DNA of 64,000 nucleotides from Actinacidiphila sp965342175 (lineage in GTDB: Bacteria > Actinomycetota > Actinomycetes > Streptomycetales > Streptomycetaceae), in contig NZ_CBDRBL010000003.1 in assembly GCF_965342175.1 (NCBI RefSeq), positions 88,730 through 152,729 of the forward strand, read 5' to 3'. A program made the position numbers and the translations under genes. Below the pieces are notes generated by a model. It was not told the DNA's origin. It worked only from the letters and a program-made list of their open reading frames with translations, and ran no database searches. Of the stretch, positions 26,501 to 33,763 are shown in pieces. Within the stretch, counting starts at the first letter, position 1. Every line of letters begins with the position of its first letter.

Positions 26501-27274
26501 GACGCCCGCTGGATCTCCGGGGCAGCCATGCGGGACCTCGGCCTGTGGGGCGTGATGCGCACGTACAAGCCGCGCAGCACCAGCAGCGAGACCTGGTTCG
26601 CCCCGGTCCAGCGCCCGCGTGTGCTCAATGACGGCATCATGTGGACGGCTCCGTTCCGGGTCGGCGACATCATCAACACCTCCAGCCTGCCCGCCTGGGG
26701 GGACTCCGGCGGCCACGCGGGCATCGTCTGGGCCGACGGCGACACGTCGAAGATCTCGCTGTACCAGGGCGACGAGCTGCTCGGGGAGGCCTACAACGAG
26801 GGGTACGTCAACGCCGAGGGGCTGTCGCCCGACCCGCAGCCCTACCGGATCGTGCTGGAGGGCCAGCGCAACCTGCCGGACCGCCCGTATTCGACGCGTA
26901 CCCGCACCGAGTGGGGGTTCACCTCGAGCACGACGGACTACGACCACATCACTCCCCTGCCGTTGTTGCAGCTCGACTACGCGGTGGACACCGACCTGTC
27001 CGGCAAGGCGGCCCGCCGCACCGGGCTGACGGTCACCGCCTCCCATCTGCAGGGCGCGGCAGGCGCGGGCGCGGTCCGCACGGCGACCCTCGAGGTGTCG
27101 TACGACGACGGCGCCACCTGGCGCAAGGTGACGCTGCGGCAGTCGGGCGGCGACTGGAAGGCGCAGCTCGAAGCGCCGTCCAAGGCCCGCTTCACCAGTC
27201 TGCGGGCGACGGCCCGGGACGCCGAGGGCAACAGCGTCAGCCAGACCGTGATCCGGGCGTTCGGCGTCAGGTAG
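23513..27274 (+). CDS. large secreted S8 (subtilisin-family) serine protease
   Basis: 1253 aa from GTG 23513, five bases after GAGG; ATG 23519 is the alternative. A Sec-type signal peptide (SSRRRGLTAAVAALVVLTATGPAASA) precedes a propeptide of about 190 residues with the TVTLITGDKVTV block. The catalytic domain has Asp247 (VLDTGIDAAHPD), His279 (NGHGTHVAST), oxyanion Asn376 (AAGNSG) and Ser457 (SGTSMATPHVAGA). Downstream lie a beta-sandwich (about 520-640), a PA-like segment (VRGQVAVVRRSDTVSA) and a long C-terminal region without a named domain. It degrades extracellular protein. A second protease beginning at 63393 shares its propeptide. Confidence 0.93.
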   Translation: MHMSSSRRRGLTAAVAALVVLTATGPAASADPSATPPSPGTAGAAPTTMRTVTLITGDKVTVAGNGRTESVTSVTGPNGKPSGAHVMSVGSDTYVYPDAAVPYVASGALDEKLFNVTALLADGYDDARSDRLPLIVTYTDAAALSRSAKAPQGARRTLTLSSIQGAAFSADHERAADFWSSLTGGAEAKATRAAEAAAGGTLAGGIAKVWLDGKVKATLSDTTAQIGAPDVWSGGDTGQGVDVAVLDTGIDAAHPDFAGRIAEAQSFVPGLDVTDRNGHGTHVASTIAGTGAASGGTEKGVAPGASLHIGKVLDDSGSGQDSWILAGMEWAARDQHAKVVSMSLGNEPTDGTDPLSEAVNRLSEETGALFVIAAGNSGPEPYTVSAPGAADAALTVGAVNGPGKGVDQLASFSSRGPRVGDNAVKPDLTGPGVDVLAARSQYAPEGEGAYQTMSGTSMATPHVAGAAALLAAKHPDWTGQQLKDALVSTTASTQRSSPFEAGSGRVDIAAAVKATLVASGDAFAQTHYPYTPGQTVRKDVTYTNSGAEPVTMDLALSAGPLPEGLFTLSDSRLTVPAHGTATVGVITHLDAAEDDGAYTTRLVATGTDGTPLARTSVGVNKEGRRTVLTVIAKDRHGKTLPGTLVLKDVKRDTPPKAVAVDASGRVDLRLPPSTYSAWMTADVPGIDGTHTLGFAMFSAPQIDLDSDRTVHFDAAKLRKAAAVTPQATANQFMRVDQYRTNGDLFPFLDSYMPEYWRYDSLWVTPTPKVTEGEYHFATRWRQIQPPLTFSSGPETYGDVTIPSQSPALPDGKGTYHAVWAADGSAADFREVAVRGQVAVVRRSDTVSAPDQAAAAAKAGARQLLILGDGYGKYDPWADLSEGAPLPVASLGADDSARLLTRLRKPGTATLKVVSHPHPAYLYDLIRHHDGSVPQDPSYRPGPGDLARIDESFRNTTQGEALASRADVSLYFDGRMDGQPTPVAAQGTLTSWVTAGEDARWISGAAMRDLGLWGVMRTYKPRSTSSETWFAPVQRPRVLNDGIMWTAPFRVGDIINTSSLPAWGDSGGHAGIVWADGDTSKISLYQGDELLGEAYNEGYVNAEGLSPDPQPYRIVLEGQRNLPDRPYSTRTRTEWGFTSSTTDYDHITPLPLLQLDYAVDTDLSGKAARRTGLTVTASHLQGAAGAGAVRTATLEVSYDDGATWRKVTLRQSGGDWKAQLEAPSKARFTSLRATARDAEGNSVSQTVIRAFGVR

Positions 27275-27291
27275 CCGACGGCTCGAACGGA

Positions 27292-27338
27292 CACAAGGCC
27301 CTTGCTCCCGGTGCGATACCGGGGGCAAGGGCCTTGTG
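27292..27338. terminator. strong bidirectional hairpin terminator
   Basis: A 21-base stem (CACAAGGCCCTTGC against GCAAGGGCCTTGTG, extended by a TCCCGGT/ACCGGGG helix) with a 5-base loop lies between the convergent protease and dipeptide-binding-protein genes. It is 17 bases past the protease stop and can serve both. Confidence 0.85.
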
Positions 27339-27422
27339 CGTTGTCGGCTCGGGTCAGGTGCCGACACGGCGCGGGAGGTGTTGGGGAGGGGGGTCGTCCT
27401 CCCGCGCCGTGGTTTCGGGGGG

Positions 27423-29126
27423 TCAGCTGGTGAATCCGACCCGGGACCAGTCGGTGTCCTGGAAACCGAAGGCCCCGTAGTTGGCCACGTCGGACTTGGC
27501 CGCGACGATCTGCGGGCGCTGGTACAGCGGCAGGTCCGCGGCGAGCTTCCACAGCGCGGTGTCGGCGGCGTTGAGGTCGGCGAGGTAGGCGGAGTGGTCG
27601 ACCTCGGTGCCCGCCTTGCGCATGTCGGCGTCGATGGCGGCGGTGCCGATGCGCGAGTAGTTCTGGCCGATGTTCCCGTGCTGCGGGGAGACGAAGGAGG
27701 CCGCGCTGTTGGTCAGCGGGAAGAACGGCACGGCGCCGATGCCGCTGAACAGCGTGAGGTCGAACTTCCCGGCGCTGATGTCGTTGAAGAAGTCGTCGCT
27801 GGGCTTGACCGCGGTGTGGAGGGTGATGCCCACGTTCTTGAGCATGGCCGTGAACAGCTGCGCCTCGTTGGCAGCGATGGGCGTGCCGGACGGGATCGCC
27901 AGCGTCAGCGCCAGGGGCTTGCCGTCCTTCTCCCGGACGCCGTCGTGCAGCTTCCAGCCCGCCGCGTCCAGTCGCTTCGCCGCCGCGGTGGGGTCGTAGC
28001 GGCCGATGGAGCCGGCGTTGTCGCGGTAGGCGGCGTCGTTGTTGACCAGGAAGTGGTTGTTGAGGGGCTTGGCCGGGAAGGGCAGGCCGTTGAGGTCGGC
28101 CTTGCCGATGGCCTCGCGGTCCAGCGCCATGAACACGGCCTGGCGCACCCTCTCGTCCTTCAGCAGCGGGCTCTTGCCGTTGAGGACCAACTGGCGCAGG
28201 TTGGGGGCGCCCGCCACCCGGATGGAGGTGTGCGGCACCTTCTGCGCCTGCTTGTAGGCGGCCACGTCCGGCCCGATGTCCTCGACGTCGATCTCGCCCG
28301 AGGCGAAGGCGCCGGGGGTCGACGCGGCGTCCAGAGTACGGAAGTTGATGCCGTCGAGCACCGGCTTGGGGCCCCACCAGTCGGGGTCGCGGACCTCGGA
28401 GACGACCTTGGTCGTCGGGTCCATCTTGCTCACCTTGAACGGACCGGCCGTGACCGGGATGTGGTTCTTGTAGGAGGTGTCGAACTTGTGCGGGGTGTCG
28501 ATCTGCGACGCGGGGTACAGCGGCGAGAACAGCGTCCGCCACTCGGAATACGGCGTGCCATAGGTGACGACGACGTGCCGGGCGTCGCTGCCCTGCGTGA
28601 CGGAGGAGATCTCCTCGTAGCCGGTGGTGCCGACGGGTGTGTACCCGGGGTTCTTGCCGTTCTGCGCCACCCAGTCCGCCCGGAAGTCCTTCCAGGTGAT
28701 GGGGGTTCCGTCGGACCACCGCGCCTTGGGGTTGATCACGTAGGTGGTGACCTGCTTGCCGTGCTTGAGGGCGGTGGTCACCTTGGTGAGGTAGTTCGGG
28801 TTGGGGGTCTGCTTGTTGTCGGGGGTGCTATGGAAGAGCGACGGCAGCAGGGGAGCCATGGTCGTGGTGACGGCTACGGTGTTCTGCGAGGCCGCGTTGA
28901 GGCTGTTCCACTGGGTGGAGTACTCGTCGACGGGGAAGTTGAGGGTGCCGCCCTGCCGGAGCTTCGCGGGGTCGACGGGGTTGATCTGGTTGAGCGTCGC
29001 CTTGGGCGGGGCCTTCGGCGCCGACGCGTTCGCGTCGCCCTTGGAGGCGCCGCACGCGGTGGCGCCGGCGAGGAGACCCGCGGACACCACGACTGCCGTG
29101 GCCAGCCTTGCGGACTTTCGGTTCAC
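27423..29126 (-). CDS. dipeptide/oligopeptide ABC transporter, substrate-binding lipoprotein
   Basis: 567 aa from ATG 29126. The lipoprotein signal ends in LAGATAC with lipidated Cys25. It is an SBP_bac_5 (DppA/OppA) fold: GGTLNFPVDEYSTQWN, the RWSDGTPITWKDF segment, and RQAVFMALDREAIGK. It captures peptides (or related solutes) outside the membrane for the permeases encoded upstream. It is the last gene of a five-part system, 115 bases beyond the fused ATPase gene, and faces the secreted protease, which could supply peptides. Confidence 0.92.
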   Translation of the reverse strand: MNRKSARLATAVVVSAGLLAGATACGASKGDANASAPKAPPKATLNQINPVDPAKLRQGGTLNFPVDEYSTQWNSLNAASQNTVAVTTTMAPLLPSLFHSTPDNKQTPNPNYLTKVTTALKHGKQVTTYVINPKARWSDGTPITWKDFRADWVAQNGKNPGYTPVGTTGYEEISSVTQGSDARHVVVTYGTPYSEWRTLFSPLYPASQIDTPHKFDTSYKNHIPVTAGPFKVSKMDPTTKVVSEVRDPDWWGPKPVLDGINFRTLDAASTPGAFASGEIDVEDIGPDVAAYKQAQKVPHTSIRVAGAPNLRQLVLNGKSPLLKDERVRQAVFMALDREAIGKADLNGLPFPAKPLNNHFLVNNDAAYRDNAGSIGRYDPTAAAKRLDAAGWKLHDGVREKDGKPLALTLAIPSGTPIAANEAQLFTAMLKNVGITLHTAVKPSDDFFNDISAGKFDLTLFSGIGAVPFFPLTNSAASFVSPQHGNIGQNYSRIGTAAIDADMRKAGTEVDHSAYLADLNAADTALWKLAADLPLYQRPQIVAAKSDVANYGAFGFQDTDWSRVGFTS

Positions 29127-29241
29127 CTGGATTCTCCTTGTGGGCGTTGGGGGCGGTGTGGGAAGCGCGGGTCGGGGGCCGGGCCGGGCCGGGTGGGTGC
29201 GGCCGGGGAACGCGGCGGGCGTGTCACGGGGCGGGGGCGCG

Positions 29242-31356
29242 TCACAGGACCTCCAGGGCGGCCGCGTAGTGGCAGGCGGCGGCGTGGTCCTCTCCCAGGG
29301 CCCCGGCGGCGGGGTCCTCGGTGTCGCACCGCTGGGACTCGGCCGGCGCGAGGTGCAGGTACTTGGGGCAGCGGGTGCGGAACCGGCATCCCGAGGGGGT
29401 CTCCGCGGGACTGGGGAGGTCGCCCTGGAGGATGATGCGCCTGCGCTGCCGCTCCTTGGCGGGGTCGGGCAGCGGCACGGCGGACAGCAGCGCCTGGGTG
29501 TAGGGGTGGGCGGGGCGGGCGAAGACCTCCTCGACGTCGCCGGCCTCGACGATGCGGCCGAGGTACATGACGGCGACGCGGTCGGCGATGTGCCGGATGA
29601 CCGACAGGTCGTGCGCGATGAACAGGTAGCTCAGGCCGAGTTCGGCCTGCAGTTCGTCGAGCAGGTTGATCACTCCGGCCTGGATCGAGACGTCGAGCGC
29701 GGACACCGGTTCGTCGAGCACGACCAGCTTGGGGTCCAGGGCCAGCGCCCGCGCGATGCCGATCCGCTGCCTCTGGCCGCCGGAGAACTCGGCGGGGTAG
29801 CGCTCGGCGTGCTCGGGCAGCAGGCCGACGAGGCGGAGCAGTTCGGGGACGCGCTCGGCGATGCGTGCCCGGTCCCAGCCGTGGGTGCGCAGCGGTTCTG
29901 CCAGGATGTCGCCGACCGGCATGCGGGAGTCCAGCGACGCCATCGGGTCCTGGAAGACCACCTGGAGGTCCCGGCGCAGCTCCCGCCGTGCCCGGCGGTC
30001 CAGTTCCCCGACGTCCCTGCCGAGGACGGCGACGGTGCCGGAGCGCCGGGCGGCGAGGTCGAGGATCTGCAGCATGGTGGTGGTCTTGCCGCAGCCGGAC
30101 TCGCCGACCAGCGCGAGCGTCTCGCCCTGCCGGATGTCGAAGTCCACACCGTCGACGGCGCGCACCGTGCCCACGCGGTGCTTGAACACCGAGCCCTTGA
30201 GGAGCGGGAAGTGCTTGGTGAGGCCCGTGACCCGCAGGACCTCGGGGCGCTCGGCGCGCGGCAGTTCGACCTGCCGCGCGGGGACGGCGGGAGTGGGGAA
30301 CATGCCCTGGGACGGGATGCCGCCGGGGGTGTCGATCTCCTGTCCGCGGTGGCAGGCGGTGCTGTGCCCGGAGCCGGTCCCGACGGCCAGCAGCACCGGC
30401 TCCTCGGTGCGGCAGCGGTCCACGGCCACCGGGCAGCGCGCCGCGAAGGGGCAGCCGGCCGGCAGGTCCACCATGGACGGCGGTGTGCCCTCGATGGGGG
30501 TCAGCGCCGTCCGCTCGCCTGAGTCCAGTCGCGGCACCGAGCCGAGCAGGCCGATGGTGTAGGGCATGCGGGGCGCGGTGAACAGCTCGTCGGCGGTGCC
30601 CGTCTCCACCGGCTTGCCGGCGTACATGACGACCACCCGGTCGGCCATCCCGGCCACCACCCCGAGGTCGTGGGTGATCATCAGGATCGCCGCTCCGGTG
30701 ACCTCCTGGGCCTTCTTCAGGACCTCCAGCACCTGCGCCTGGATGGTGACGTCGAGAGCCGTGGTGGGCTCGTCAGCGATGATCACCTCGGGGTCGTTGG
30801 CGATGGCCATGGCGATCACCGCCCGTTGGCGCATACCGCCGGAGAACTCGTGCGGGAAGGCGTCCATCCGCCGCTTCGGGTCGGGGATGCCCACCAGCTC
30901 CAGCAGTTCGATGCCGCGTGTCCGGGCCTGGGCGGAGGTCAGGTCCTGGTGGATCCGCAGGGCCTCCACCAGTTGCGCGCCGACGGAGAAGACGGGGGTG
31001 AGCGCGGACAGCGGGTCCTGGAAGACCATCCCGATGTCACGGCCGCGGATGCCGGACATCTGGCGGTCCGACAGCCCGAGCAGCTCGCGGTCCTTGAGGC
31101 GTACGGAGCCGGTGACCTCGGCGTCGTCGGGGAGCAGGCCGAGCACGGCGGTGGCGGTGACGGACTTGCCGGAGCCGGACTCGCCGACCACGGCGAGGGT
31201 CTCGCCGGCGCGGAGCACCAAGTCCACGCCCCGGACGGCCTGCACCCGTCCGGCCTCGCCGGGAAAGGACACCCGCAGGTCGCGCACGGTCAGCACCGGG
31301 CTGTCCGCGGCCGGTCGCGGGGAGGCGCCTCCAGGGACGGCGGTGGGGTCGGTCAC
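29242..31356 (-). CDS. fused dipeptide ABC transporter ATPase (DppD-DppF fusion)
   Basis: 704 aa from a GTG at 31356 overlapping the permease stop (GTGA). Two complete ABC ATPases lie in one chain. Residues about 20-330 are DppD-like (GESGSGKSVT, FSGGMRQRAVIAMA, VIIADEPTTALD, Cys-rich AGCPFAARCPVAVDRC tail). Residues about 375-700 are DppF-like (GESGCGKTTT, FSGGQRQRIGIARA, LVVLDEPVSALD, and SGCRFRTRCPKYL tail). Each tail carries the Cys cluster of the oligo_HPY domain, which in related proteins binds an Fe-S cluster. Fusion fixes the two ATPases as an obligate heterodimer. Confidence 0.92.
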   Translation of the reverse strand: MTDPTAVPGGASPRPAADSPVLTVRDLRVSFPGEAGRVQAVRGVDLVLRAGETLAVVGESGSGKSVTATAVLGLLPDDAEVTGSVRLKDRELLGLSDRQMSGIRGRDIGMVFQDPLSALTPVFSVGAQLVEALRIHQDLTSAQARTRGIELLELVGIPDPKRRMDAFPHEFSGGMRQRAVIAMAIANDPEVIIADEPTTALDVTIQAQVLEVLKKAQEVTGAAILMITHDLGVVAGMADRVVVMYAGKPVETGTADELFTAPRMPYTIGLLGSVPRLDSGERTALTPIEGTPPSMVDLPAGCPFAARCPVAVDRCRTEEPVLLAVGTGSGHSTACHRGQEIDTPGGIPSQGMFPTPAVPARQVELPRAERPEVLRVTGLTKHFPLLKGSVFKHRVGTVRAVDGVDFDIRQGETLALVGESGCGKTTTMLQILDLAARRSGTVAVLGRDVGELDRRARRELRRDLQVVFQDPMASLDSRMPVGDILAEPLRTHGWDRARIAERVPELLRLVGLLPEHAERYPAEFSGGQRQRIGIARALALDPKLVVLDEPVSALDVSIQAGVINLLDELQAELGLSYLFIAHDLSVIRHIADRVAVMYLGRIVEAGDVEEVFARPAHPYTQALLSAVPLPDPAKERQRRRIILQGDLPSPAETPSGCRFRTRCPKYLHLAPAESQRCDTEDPAAGALGEDHAAACHYAAALEVL

Positions 31357-32372
31357 GGGGTGACTCCTTCCTTCGCCGGAGCCGCCGGGACGGCCGCGGC
31401 GGTGGACGGGCGGCGGGGGGCGCGGGAGGTCCGCGCGTGGCGGGAGCGGGGCGCCGCCGGCCGGGTCCGCCGGCGGGACTTCGCTCCGCGTGCCGTGGGG
31501 TCGAAGGCGTCCCGCAGGCCGTCGCCGATGAAGGCGACGGCGAGGCCGATCAGGACGAGGAAGGCGGCGGGGAAGAAGAACAGCCACGGGGAGGTGTTGG
31601 CGTCCGGGGTCCCGGCGGCGATGAGCGTGCCGAGCGAGACGTCGGGCGCCTGGATGCCGAACCCGAAGTAGGACAGCGAGGTCTCGCCGAGCACGATCGC
31701 GCCGACCTGGACCGTCGCGTCGATGATGAGGATGGAGGCCGCGTTGGGGAGGATGTGCCGGAAGATGATGGCGAGCGGATGCACCCCCATGTAGCGGGCG
31801 GCCAGGACGTACTCCCGTTCCCGCAGGGTCTGCGTCATGCTGCGCACCACCCGGCCGGTGATCATCCAGCCGAACGCCGCGAGCAGGACCACGAAGAAGA
31901 GCCAGGTCCCGTGCTGGAAGGCCGGTGAGAGGACGGCGAGCAGCAGGAACGCCGGGATCACCAGCATCAGGTCGAGGAACCACATCAGCACGCGGTCGGT
32001 CCAGCCGCCGAAGTAGCCGGCCGAGGCGCCGACCACGGCGGCGATGAGCGTCGTGAGCGGTCCGCCGACGAGTCCGACGACCAGTGACTTCTGCAGGCCC
32101 CGCAGGGTGAGTGCGAACAGGTCCTGGCCCGAGTGCGTGGTGCCGAACCAGTGTGCGGCACTGGGCCCGGTGCCGAGGCTGGAGAAGTCGTTGTCGTGGT
32201 ACGTCCAGTGGAGGAACGGCGGTACGGCGTACGCGAGCAGCACCAGGGCGACCACCAGGGCGATGCCCACCAGGGCCAGCCGGTTGCGGGCGAAGCGGGC
32301 GAGGATCAGCGCGCCGCGGCCGCGGCTCCGGGATGGCGCCGCCGTGCCGGCGCCGGGTGCGGGGGTGGTCAT
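31353..32372 (-). CDS. dipeptide ABC transporter permease (DppC-like)
   Basis: 339 aa from ATG 32372. An N-terminal OppC_N helix (FARNRLALVGIALVVALVLLAY), then six membrane segments with the BPD_transp_1 EAA loop (ARYMGVHPLAIIFRHILPN). A basic Arg/Pro/Ala-rich tail of about 50 residues is unusual but near-universal in GC-rich genomes. It overlaps the fused ATPase start by four bases. Confidence 0.92.
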   Translation of the reverse strand: MTTPAPGAGTAAPSRSRGRGALILARFARNRLALVGIALVVALVLLAYAVPPFLHWTYHDNDFSSLGTGPSAAHWFGTTHSGQDLFALTLRGLQKSLVVGLVGGPLTTLIAAVVGASAGYFGGWTDRVLMWFLDLMLVIPAFLLLAVLSPAFQHGTWLFFVVLLAAFGWMITGRVVRSMTQTLREREYVLAARYMGVHPLAIIFRHILPNAASILIIDATVQVGAIVLGETSLSYFGFGIQAPDVSLGTLIAAGTPDANTSPWLFFFPAAFLVLIGLAVAFIGDGLRDAFDPTARGAKSRRRTRPAAPRSRHARTSRAPRRPSTAAAVPAAPAKEGVTP

Positions 32373-32430
32373 GAGGGTGTCTCCTCGGGTCGTGCGTCGC
32401 GGTCGTTCACCTGGGTCGACATGGGCCTTC

Positions 32431-33402
32431 TCAGGTGCGGACCCGAGGGTCGAGCGCCGCGTAGACGAGGTCGGAGAGCAGTCCCGCGATCAGGACGATC
32501 ACGGCGGTGAAGATCGCGACGGCGGCGACCGCGTTGACGTCGTTGCTGGTGATGGAGTTGACCAGCCACTCCCCCATCCCGTGCCAGCCATAGATCTCCT
32601 CGGTGAAGGTGGCGCCGGTGAACAGCAGCACGACGTTGTAGACGACCAGCGGCATCACCGGGATGACCGCGGTGCGCAGTCCGTGCCGCAGGACCGCCTG
32701 GCGCCGCCGCAGCCCCTTGGCCCGGGCTGTCCGCAGGAAGTCGCTGCCCAGGACGTCCAGCATGGTGCTGCGCTGGTAGCGGCTGAAGAACGGGATCTGG
32801 GTGAGGAGCAGGGTCAGGGTGGGCAGCACCAGGTGCTCGAGGTTGTTGAGGATGACGGAGGCGGCGCCGTGCACCTTCGGGTCGTACATCCCGATGTACT
32901 GCACCAGCGGACCGCTGCCGCTCGCCGTGTCCAGGGTCCGCAGGCCGACCGCGATCACCACGACCGGGGTGGCCAGCAGGACGTAGGAGAGGATCGTCGA
33001 CACCCGGTCGGACGGCCGGTACTGCCGCAGCGCGTTCCACGCGCCCACCGCCACGCCGCCGACGGCTCCGAGGACGGTCGCGACGAAGAGCAGCTCGGTG
33101 CTCACCAGGACCCGGCGGCCCAGTTCGGTGTTCACCGAGGCGCCGTCGTAGGTCTTGCCGAAGTCGCCGTGCAGCACGATCCCGGTCAGCCAGCGCCAGT
33201 AACGGAGGTACACGGGAGTGTGCGGATCGAGGTTGTAGCCGCGCAGGATCGTGTAGATCGAGTGCAGCGGCGGCCGGGGGTTCTTCGACAGGTAGTTGAT
33301 GTCGGGGTGGAGCGTGAGGGACGCGAGAAAGTACGTCGCGCTGGCCGCGATGAACACCAGGATCACGTAGTTGCCGAGGCGGCGCAGTAGGTAACGACCC
33401 AA
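32431..33402 (-). CDS. dipeptide ABC transporter permease (DppB-like)
   Basis: 323 aa from ATG 33402, first gene of the dpp-like operon. Typical DppB topology: an N-terminal helix (LRRLGNYVILVFIAASATYFLASLT), a large extracytoplasmic loop (about 30-110) and five more helices; EAA-loop RTARAKGLRRRQAVLRHGLRTAVIPV. The signature LFTGATFTEEIYGWHGMGEWLV fits the family. An inverted repeat lies about 180 bases upstream. Confidence 0.92.
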   Translation of the reverse strand: MGRYLLRRLGNYVILVFIAASATYFLASLTLHPDINYLSKNPRPPLHSIYTILRGYNLDPHTPVYLRYWRWLTGIVLHGDFGKTYDGASVNTELGRRVLVSTELLFVATVLGAVGGVAVGAWNALRQYRPSDRVSTILSYVLLATPVVVIAVGLRTLDTASGSGPLVQYIGMYDPKVHGAASVILNNLEHLVLPTLTLLLTQIPFFSRYQRSTMLDVLGSDFLRTARAKGLRRRQAVLRHGLRTAVIPVMPLVVYNVVLLFTGATFTEEIYGWHGMGEWLVNSITSNDVNAVAAVAIFTAVIVLIAGLLSDLVYAALDPRVRT

Positions 33403-33581
33403 CGTGCTTTCTCCTTCGCGTGGCCCGCCCTATGAGCAGGGCCGTACCGGCTCCCGTGCGGGGTGCGACCGATTCGGCGGTGCCGTCGGGGAGGTCACCG
33501 CGGCGGAGCGGGGAATACCGATCGAGCCCTGGTGAAACGACTCGGGAATATCCTCGCGCCCGCCGCGTTCATAAGAGGCAA

Positions 33582-33602
33582 TGCGAACACAAAGAATTCG
33601 CA
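33582..33602. promoter_or_regulatory. inverted repeat TGCGAA-N9-TTCGCA
   Basis: Six-base perfect arms separated by nine bases in an AT-rich part of the dpp leader, about 180 bases from the permease start. A possible operator or upstream control element; no cognate regulator is adjacent. Confidence 0.35.
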
Positions 33603-33718
33603 ATAGGCATGGGGGACGGAAATTCAGGGAAAAGGGTTCCGGGCCGCCGGGAATTGATCGTATGAGGTGCGCCACTTTATGCGCTGCTGACGCCGGGCGT
33701 CCTCGGGCAGCACGAAGG

Positions 33719-33746
33719 GCGGGCGCGGAGTCAGCTCCGCGCCCGC
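33719..33746 (-). terminator. hairpin terminator of the GH92 gene
   Basis: A perfect 12-base stem (GCGGGCGCGGAG / CTCCGCGCCCGC) with a 4-base loop starts 17 bases past the GH92 stop on the minus strand. There is no U-tract. Confidence 0.75.
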
Positions 33747-33763
33747 CCCGGGGGTGTGTGCGA

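Larger units (their letters stand above)
33403..33763. other. intergenic region upstream of dpp operon
   Basis: About 360 bases with no gene. It contains an AT-richer stretch (33560-33680), an inverted repeat at 33582-33602, and at its right end the terminator of the GH92 gene. Confidence 0.5.

Noticed and set aside
23828..27367. Very long minus-strand open frame (over 1100 codons) opposite the S8 protease
   Set aside because: It is the antisense shadow of a gene with complete catalytic motifs; the translation is Arg/Gly/Val-rich, has no domain and no RBS. High GC leaves opposite frames open.
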